Assembly: GCF_901000735.1 (NCBI RefSeq)
Contig: NC_081546.1
Coordinates: 6,577,001-6,641,000, forward strand
Source: Corylus avellana
Taxonomy: Eukaryota > Streptophyta > Magnoliopsida > Fagales > Betulaceae
DNA length: 64,000 nucleotides
Reading direction: 5' to 3'
This document shows positions 57,027 to 64,000 of the stretch, piece after piece; position 1 is the stretch's first letter, and every line of letters starts with the position of its first letter. The translations under genes and the position numbers were made by a program. The notes under the pieces are model-generated. The model worked only from the letters and a program-made list of their open reading frames with translations, had not been told where the DNA came from and made no database searches.

Positions 57027-60000
57027 TCAATAACCCAATTTTGTTTTGTTCCCCGTCTCTTCCTCATCCAACCCATCGTCGCTTCGTATCCAAGATTTTA
57101 ACGGAACTTTACAAGTAGGCATGTCAACAGGTGGCTGGCGAATGCTTGTCTCAGTAGTGGCCCCATTCTTTACTATAAATGCAGTGTTCATACCCCAGCT
57201 CAGATGTCGATCAAAATGACAATGCCAAAACCACACACCTGCGAAAAATCATTTGATGTGTTTAGCTCCTACGAGTTATTAAATCAAAGGAATTTCAAAA
57301 AAAAGAAAGAAAGAAAGAAAGAAAGGCAAACGACAATATATAACAACAAGAGTAATTAGAAATGCCTGGATTGTTTGCAAGAAATCTGATGGCAAGCCAT
57401 CCCTTCTTAGGAACTCCGAAAGTATTCACTTCTGGAGGATCAACCAAATTAAACCCTTTTGGATCTGTCTCATTATCAAAATTATTAGAACCTATTCCAA
57501 CTACGTAGAAGCTATATCCATGCAAATGCATCGGATGATTCATCGAGCCTGATAGCAGGCTGGTCCCTTGAAAAACTATCTCCACTTCCTCGCCATAGTT
57601 CAACACCTTCACCTTCGTCCCTTGCACTGTTAAATCAATGTTTTCTGAAAATTCATCACCTGTAAAGTTATAGAATGAAGGCGGGTAGTCTGGGAAGTCT
57701 GAGGTGTAAGCCCCACTGATATTCCTGCATGCGCAAGAGGATTCTGCTTCATCATGTTTTTAAACAGACCGGCATATTCAATAGCAACATACACCTCTAC
57801 AATAATACAAGAGTGCTATTTAGATCACTGGAGTACCAGCAGGCAGCTTCTCTTTGTTTTTCTCAAGTTTATAGTACAAAATTACTTTTTACTTCTCTAT
57901 AAAAATATATTTCACAATACCTTCCCTTACATTTTTCTTATACCATTAAAATATTATTTCTTTATAAAATACAAGTTCTCTACCTACTCACACTTTTTTT
58001 CACAAAATTCTAACACAATCTCCCATTAAAGACAAAAATATGAAAGAGGAGAAAATCAAGAGAAATGTTTATATTAAAATAATGTATAAGGAATCACTTT
58101 TGGCTCCCTACACATTTGAAAATATTATAGCGACCCTTGAAGATTGGTTAAATGTACGGAATCTAATGTGAATAGGTTTTTGTGGGTTTTTTTTTTTTAA
58201 AAAAAAATTCCTAAATATAAGGAAGTGAATGACATATATAAGGTATTTACTGCTAGTGTTCTAACTGGTATGACGTGGCAGTAAAAATTAACCTTTTTTT
58301 TTACAAGTCTTTACTAATTTTCACTGTAACGGCATTCCATTTATACAACAATCATATGCAATTAATATTTGAGAAATGGGGAAAAACCTGTAGTAGGCAT
58401 ATAGCACGTCAGTAGTACTAGGGTTGACCCAACTTATGTTATTCATGCTTGTAGCAATAATTGCATCATCAAGCCCTCCGGTACAGGTTGGACAGTAGAG
58501 GGAATTCATGGAAACTGTAATAAACATTCTCTTAGTAATGTTGAGGGGGACATCAACTGGGTACTCTTTGTTTGCCAAACTCCTTATACGATTGGTGAAG
58601 TTCCTGGCAGAGATGAAGTCCAAGTAAGAAGGAAGTGTACTTGGAAACTCAGGAGATGATGGGATCGTATAATTCCCTCTGTATTCTACAATTGCAGTTG
58701 TATTGACGTGGTCAAATGCTGTGACGGAGGGGTCTTCGCTTGAGTAATGTCTGACAGCCATGTAATATTGGCCGACAGACTGGTTTGCTTTGAATAAGAT
58801 ATCCATTGTTTGTCCTGGGCTTACCATGATGTATGACGTGGAGATGGGTTTGATATAATGTCCGTCCATCCCGACAACAGTGAGATTGTGTTCAGCAACT
58901 GCGTAGAATATTTCTGCGTTCATCACAGCATTGACTACTCGGAGAAGATAGGTTTTGCCGTAATCAACCATCCAACGGTAGGTCATTTCTGCAGTATTAA
59001 GATCGCCGTTGAATCAGAGTCCATTAGGTAATTTGAACGATGAAAATACCACAATTTTACTTGGAGACATAATATATGAAAATGATCTACGGCGCCTCCA
59101 TCAGAGCATTTACAGCAGAGCTAATGTTTACATTTTATATAGGGAAAATTTCGCTAAATAACTCTGAATTTTCACGCGTTTTGAAATTACTCTATTGAAG
59201 TTCAAAAACTCTCACCTTAAGATATCAAACTTTCAATTTTTTCGCAATGTTACCATCCGTTAGGATTTTTCGTTAAATGCAGTCAAAATTCTCAAAATAT
59301 CCATGCTTTTTATTATAAAAATAAAATAAAATAATTGTAAGGATTCATGTGTTGATCAAGATTTAACGAAATTTGTAAAGATACCTACAGCTGAATCTTT
59401 GCAATTTTTTTTTTTAATAAAAAAAAATGTGTATTTTAGGAATTTTGATCAGATTTAACAGAAAATCCTAATAAAAGGAGGACATCGCAAAAAATTGAAA
59501 ATTTTTAAACTTTGTGAGAGTAATTTTTTTTTTTTTTTTAAAAAAATAGATATGAGAATAATTTCAAAACACATAGAAGTTCAAGGGGTTTCGTGAAGTT
59601 TCTCCTTTTATTTTGCTAGTATGCTATTCACTATATACAATAATGTCCAAATAAAAAATTGTTTCTCACCATTCCTCTCTCTTCCAAATGAAAATATGAG
59701 AAATAGAATATATTAATTTAAAAAAATGAAAAATTATATTTAAAAGCAAGTAGAGAATATAATATAAAATCTGTAGCTAAACTAGAGAATTACATTTTTT
59801 CACTAGGTATTTTAACTAGTACTATCGCTGAAGATCCTTGCTAACAAAATCAAAAGCTAAAGGCATACCGTTGGAGCAAGCACAGAAATCTCCCGGTTCA
59901 CCGTTGATTGTATAAGCATCAGAACTCGGCAAGTCGTTACCGGTTACCAGGGCCTCATCCACCAACTCCTTCAAATCCCCAGTGTACCATGCCGCTAAAT

Positions 60001-62494
60001 GTACGTTCAACAAAATTGAATTAGATCTATGCTAAATGTACAAGAACTTATTTCTTGGACTTGCATTGACGATTTGCCAGGGTTTGCTATTTGAAAACAT
60101 AGTTTGACCTATAAAATCATGCATTTTTTAAAACGCACTCTTTGTTTACGATTTGAAAACAAAAACTTTTTCTACGTTTTTAAATCGCACAATTTTTTTA
60201 TAAAAAAAAACGCACTACTAAATGATACATTATTTGTGATTTGATTTAAAATCATACTTTTTGTTTGCGAAATCATAGTACCAAATTCATTATTAGTCAC
60301 ACAAATATACATGTTTGCATACCAAGAACTAAGATCTCTTCTGCGTCCGGTTTGGCAAATGGATAGGTGGATCCAACTCGAGGCAAGACAATTATGGCAC
60401 CATGAACTGTGGCTCGTGTCCAATCGCTATGAGCATGCCACCAAAGGGTTCCTTCCTCGTCAGAAAATATAACCTCATACGTGAAGTTTGTTCCGGGTTG
60501 GATAGGACACTGTGTGACGTATTCTGGACCATCTGACCACGGATTTCTTGGTTGCATCACACCGTGCCTATAATGGCATTATAATACCCAATCCATAGAA
60601 TTAATGTCTTTCTTCTAAATTATGACAAAATGTTAAAGATCGCCTAGAAACCAAGGTGAGTTTGTTAATGTGTGTTAGGAGGTGTTCTTTTTTAATTAGT
60701 TTGTTGTATTTTAAGGTGAGATAAAGTTAGGAGAAAGTCCACATACCTTCTTCAAACTATTACCAATTAATCTTTGAAAAAAAAAAAAAAAGTTTAGGAT
60801 CATTTTTTTTTCTTCATTTTGCTAGCCTTTGAGGGGACATTGTCAATTTTTTGGTAATTCAAAGGGGATATTGTCCTAATTGAAAGTCAAGGGGCGGGGA
60901 ATTGTCTAGGGTTGTACAAGTGGTTACGGTTAGCAGTTATTGGCCACAACCGCAACTGCGTTTAGCGATTTTTAATAATTGCAACCGCCTAGGCGGTTAG
61001 CAGTTATTCAAACTAATAATCGGTGGTTTTATAACCGTTTTTTTTACATGGGCTTTTAAAGTGTTTTGGGCCATCCCTAACCTATATTTTTTGGCTTATT
61101 TTAAACATTTTTGGTCAAGGTGTTCCCAAAAAGATGAAAAAAACTTTATTTTTTATTTTTTTTTGGGCCAGGTAATGTTTTTGAATAGACTTGGCCCAAA
61201 ACATAACATATCACATTATATTTCACATACATACAGTCATACATGGCCAAAACGACATAGTTTTGGATGTTATATTATAATTATTATTAATATAAATTAT
61301 AAAATATATATTTATATTATTATATATAACCCCTAAAACCGCTAACCGCAACTGCCCTAAGCGGTTAGTGGTTTTTTATATCCGCCTATCAAAGCAGTTA
61401 GCGGTTGGTGGCGAGGCGATTATAACCGCCCCGTTTGAACACTCTTAAAATTGTTAATCGGGTGGTAATTTAAGGGGAATATGTAGACTTTTCTCTAAAA
61501 TTTAAATGATTTTGAGTGTCTTGCGTTAATTTTGAATTATTTATAAATATTTTTCTAATATTGTTTTCTCTTAAGTTGTGGCTTCTTCAATTCGTTAAAG
61601 TCCATGCCTAGATGAATTGTTTACTAATATTGTATGTCATTTTTTATTTTTTTGAGAGTAGTATATGGTCTTCTCAAGGAGGCTTTAAGTCTTCCCATAA
61701 TTAGAAAAAAAAAAAAAAAAAAAAAAAGTCTTCCCATTAGTGTATATATATATATATACACACACTAAAAAGCACAAAATGCATAGTAAAATAAAGGTGT
61801 GCTGTTTAGCAAACTAATTTTTATTCTTTTATCTTCTGCAAACCCAACAAGAATAGCAGCAAGAAATCAATGCAACAGGATCTCTACACACACGACAACC
61901 AAAAGAACCTCTTCCAAAGGAAAAAAGAACTGATAATATGGATGGCAATAATTAATAAACTGGCCTTTGAATTTAATTATTTTGCATCTTATTAATGGCC
62001 AATTAATTTATATATTCACCGTTTATGGGTGATAAATAAAGGAATTACCTTTCACCAATCTTAATTAACGCAAAGAATATGAGGGAAATTGGGGGAGACT
62101 GTCATTAATTAATTACCAGTGAATAGTGATCCCATAGTATCCTTGGTTGTGGACATTAACATACACCGTATCCCCTTTGTGAATCCGGATTACTGGCCCT
62201 GGAAAACTCTCATTTACAACCAGCATGCTCTTCGTCTTACACAGCCTGGTGAAGTTTTTCTCCCTAAGCTACAAAAGAAGAACAGAACATTTCATGAAGG
62301 TGCATGATTCCGATAAAGCTTATATATGAATGTTTGAAACACCAATTACAGGCTAGCTAGGAAAATGGTAATAAGGACGGACTTACAATAAAATCATAGA
62401 AATGGACATCGCCTTGAACCATGCAAAAAGACTGTCCAAGAAGCAGCATAATGCCCAGATACTCTATCATCGTATACATGTTCTTGGAGTTCAT
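57027..62494 (-). CDS. Laccase (p-diphenol:O2 oxidoreductase), LAC14/15-like
   Basis: Seven exons join in frame to 600 residues: 62387-62494, 62117-62268, 60323-60567, 59869-59994, 58388-58988, 57366-57724 and 57027-57238; exon 2 (152 bp) and exon 3 (245 bp) have the sizes usual for plant laccases. A signal peptide (about 1-28) sends it to the apoplast. Copper ligands are complete: HWHG (His86, His88), WWHAHSDW (His131, His133), HPMHLHG (His474, His477, His479) and [13 protein letters not shown] (His536, Cys537, His538, His542, axial Met547). Laccases couple four-electron O2 reduction to phenol oxidation for lignin or flavonoid polymers. The last intron starts GC, not GT (CAG|GCATTT at 57366/57365). 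[18 protein letters not shown] and the axial Met favour the LAC7/14/15 group. Intron 4 (58989-59868) contains nested transposons. Confidence 0.92.
59104..59820. mobile_element. Nested TIR elements in laccase intron 4
   Basis: The outer remnant has a GAGCATTTACAGCAG end related to the Harbinger MITE at 51432. Inside it lies a second element (about 59158-59606) with inverted ends GGGAAAATTTCGCTAAATAA / AGTTTCTCCTT and shared ATTTTGAAATTA...TTTCAAAAC blocks. No coding capacity. Confidence 0.55.
60730..61496. mobile_element. TIR element in laccase intron 2 with a second element nested inside
   Basis: Outer ends GGAGAAAGTCCACATACC and TATGTAGACTTTTCTCT are inverted repeats and relate it to 20623-21339. 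The inner element (about 60907-61446) begins GTTGTACAAGTGGTTACGG and ends CGCCCCGTTTGAACACTC, full of CGGTTAGCGGTTA-type motifs, relating it to 5882-6087. Confidence 0.6.
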
Positions 62495-62531
62495 TTTATT
62501 TCATACATGTGTACGTGATTCCTCTTCATTT

Positions 62532-62549
62532 CTATATATATATATATAG
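62532..62549 (-). promoter_or_regulatory. TATA region of the laccase gene
   Basis: Alternating TATATATA run about 40-55 bp upstream of the ATG at 62494. It can serve as a TATA box; because it is a microsatellite the exact site is undefined. Confidence 0.5.
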
Positions 62550-64000
62550 AGAGAGCAAGATAATTTCTGATGTGACAATCATAATTTTCCAAGTCAAAAA
62601 TCACATTATTTTATATTATCAATATATTAAAGAATAGGTAGAACCATTATTATATACACAATAATGGATCTGATCAGTGACCGGAATGGAACGCGTGCAT
62701 GAATTCGTTGAATTGTTTGTAGGTTCCGGAAGACGACGAGGGTGGTAAAAGCATATATTTTATATATTTTTTCCGACGAACGGCGGTTGCAACCAAAAGT
62801 TCTCTCAGCTTATTACTCACGTGATGTGATGCGCAACCGAGATTCTTCAACACATCCAACCAACAGCCTTTGTGCATGCTCTTAACCCAATCGTCAACTG
62901 AGAGAGAGATAGTGATGGCCAACCCATCAAGCGAAGGCCCAAATTTGAATTTTTTTTTTTTTTTGTTAAATAGGAAAATCTTTTCTCATTTCATAAAAGA
63001 TTATGAGCATAAAGCTATTGCATCACAGAATTTAAAGCTCTAAAATAATATAGGCAAAAGCTAAGATTCACGCTATCCATGCTCTGACGAGTTCGAACCA
63101 CAACTATCGTGTGCCAACCGGAGGGAAAACGTTTGTTGTCTACAGGACTCGTTGACGCCGGGAAAGAAGGTGTAATGACACGTATAGGACTTGGATCGGC
63201 AGCGAAAATGCAAATCTGCTACGGAAAAAAACAATCTAATTAAGACCCCTTGCAGAAACCGACAAAACCAAAAGATTGGGGAGGACAATGAACGGCAAGG
63301 TGGAGTAGATGGTCAAAGCGGTGGAGGAAGCTGGGTGCTACGGCTGGAGTTTAAACAAAATCTAAAACAAAAACAAGCAAAAAGGGAAGGGAGGAAGGAT
63401 GGACTCCCTTTTGGATCGCAGTGGATGGAAGGGGCACAAATTATTTTTTGAAATTCAAATTTGAATTTCTTAATAGAGATGAATGCTTTAGGTAGCAATT
63501 CTATTACATTGTGCATCTCAAAGCTATATAGTATTGTATTAACTTTAAAGATGGAGATTGAATGCGGGTTACAACTCCCAAATCCAGAATATTTGACGTG
63601 AGATATGATGGAGAATAGAATATTCTAATAGTGTGTGTATATATATATATATAAAACAGTCGAATGCTTAAGAGAGTTGACTAAAATTACGACTACTGGC
63701 ATATTTAAAAATGAATTGGGCCTTTAACTTGTGTCAAATGCATATATATATATATATTTAAAATTGAATTGGACATTCTATTCCAATTCTATAGGATGCA
63801 TATAATATATAATAGAAAACTTGAGAAAATAAATATAGGAGGTCTAAAATCCAGACAATTAGTGACATATTTTAGGAGTATTAAAATTGCGATAATTAGT
63901 AGGGTACAGTTTTGACAATTGAAATTGTTATTTCGTGATTTAATGTTTCTTTAATTCGATCCACCAAGGATTAAATAAAGATATACATGACATATAAGAC
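62550..64000. other. Terminal stretch with no supported gene
   Basis: Laccase promoter, an open frame at 62674-62922 (minus) that lacks an early ATG and matches no family I recognise, a poly(T) run at 62950-62964 followed by sequence like the reverse of a retroposon tail, and AT microsatellites near 63640 and 63745. Confidence 0.45.

Noticed and set aside
62674..62922. Open minus-strand frame of about 82 codons with mixed composition
   Set aside because: Its first codon is not ATG, no family is recognisable, and no splice partners were seen. Could be an exon of a gene beyond the window, but unsupported.
1..64000. CRISPR arrays, operons, prokaryotic-type signals, tRNA or rRNA genes
   Set aside because: None seen. 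The genes are intron-containing plant nuclear genes; the only Pol III-like boxes belong to the SINE.

Overview
The window is nuclear DNA of a flowering plant, almost certainly a eudicot and probably a woody one. It is AT-rich. The genes have many short introns with GT-AG borders, the protein families are plant-specific (SBT1 subtilases, a NAC factor, a SPATULA-type bHLH, a laccase, an RLCK/RLK kinase), and the spaces between genes are packed with plant transposon debris. Species cannot be fixed from sequence alone. Every recognised protein gene lies on the minus strand.

Layout from left to right. 92-2401: intact, intronless SBT1-type subtilase. 7151-9948: seven-exon receptor-like kinase of the At1g01540 type. 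14868-17176: second subtilase, with one frameshift near its 3' end. 17.2-23.4 kb: transposon-rich block with a Mutator-like element carrying an intron-containing piece of a chloroplast FtsH protease gene, flanked by two copies of one small MITE. 23470-28122: third subtilase, a pseudogene carrying two frameshifts and a non-autonomous copia-type LTR element (24864-27030) with 5-bp target duplication and intact termini. 30315-30517: fourth subtilase trace, only promoter and first ~65 codons. 32244-35078: SPATULA/ALCATRAZ-type bHLH factor, six exons, reconstructed in frame to 357 residues. 37368-40891: RING-H2 E3 ligase (MBR/HIP1 type), six coding exons, 708 residues, with a likely 5'UTR intron. 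46943-54080: NAC factor whose 5.4-kb first intron contains a broken Ty3/gypsy element, a Harbinger-type MITE, a tRNA-derived SINE and an ~800-bp direct repeat. 54.8-56.0 kb: minisatellite followed by a CACTA-like end. 57027-62494: laccase, seven exons in frame to 600 residues, with a GC instead of GT donor at its last intron. The final 1.5 kb holds no gene I can support.

The biological theme is an eroding tandem subtilase array: one clean copy, one truncated copy, one transposon-killed copy and one 5' stub. Catalytic-motif drift increases along the array. Upstream blocks were duplicated together with the genes. The kinase (membrane signalling), SPT-like bHLH, E3 ligase, NAC factor and laccase (cell-wall or flavonoid oxidation) are ordinary neighbours with no sign of operon-like organisation. 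I found no wholly new gene system. The most unusual items are the FtsH-carrying MULE, the fresh LTR insertion whose removal restores frame at its own junction, and the GC-AG laccase intron.
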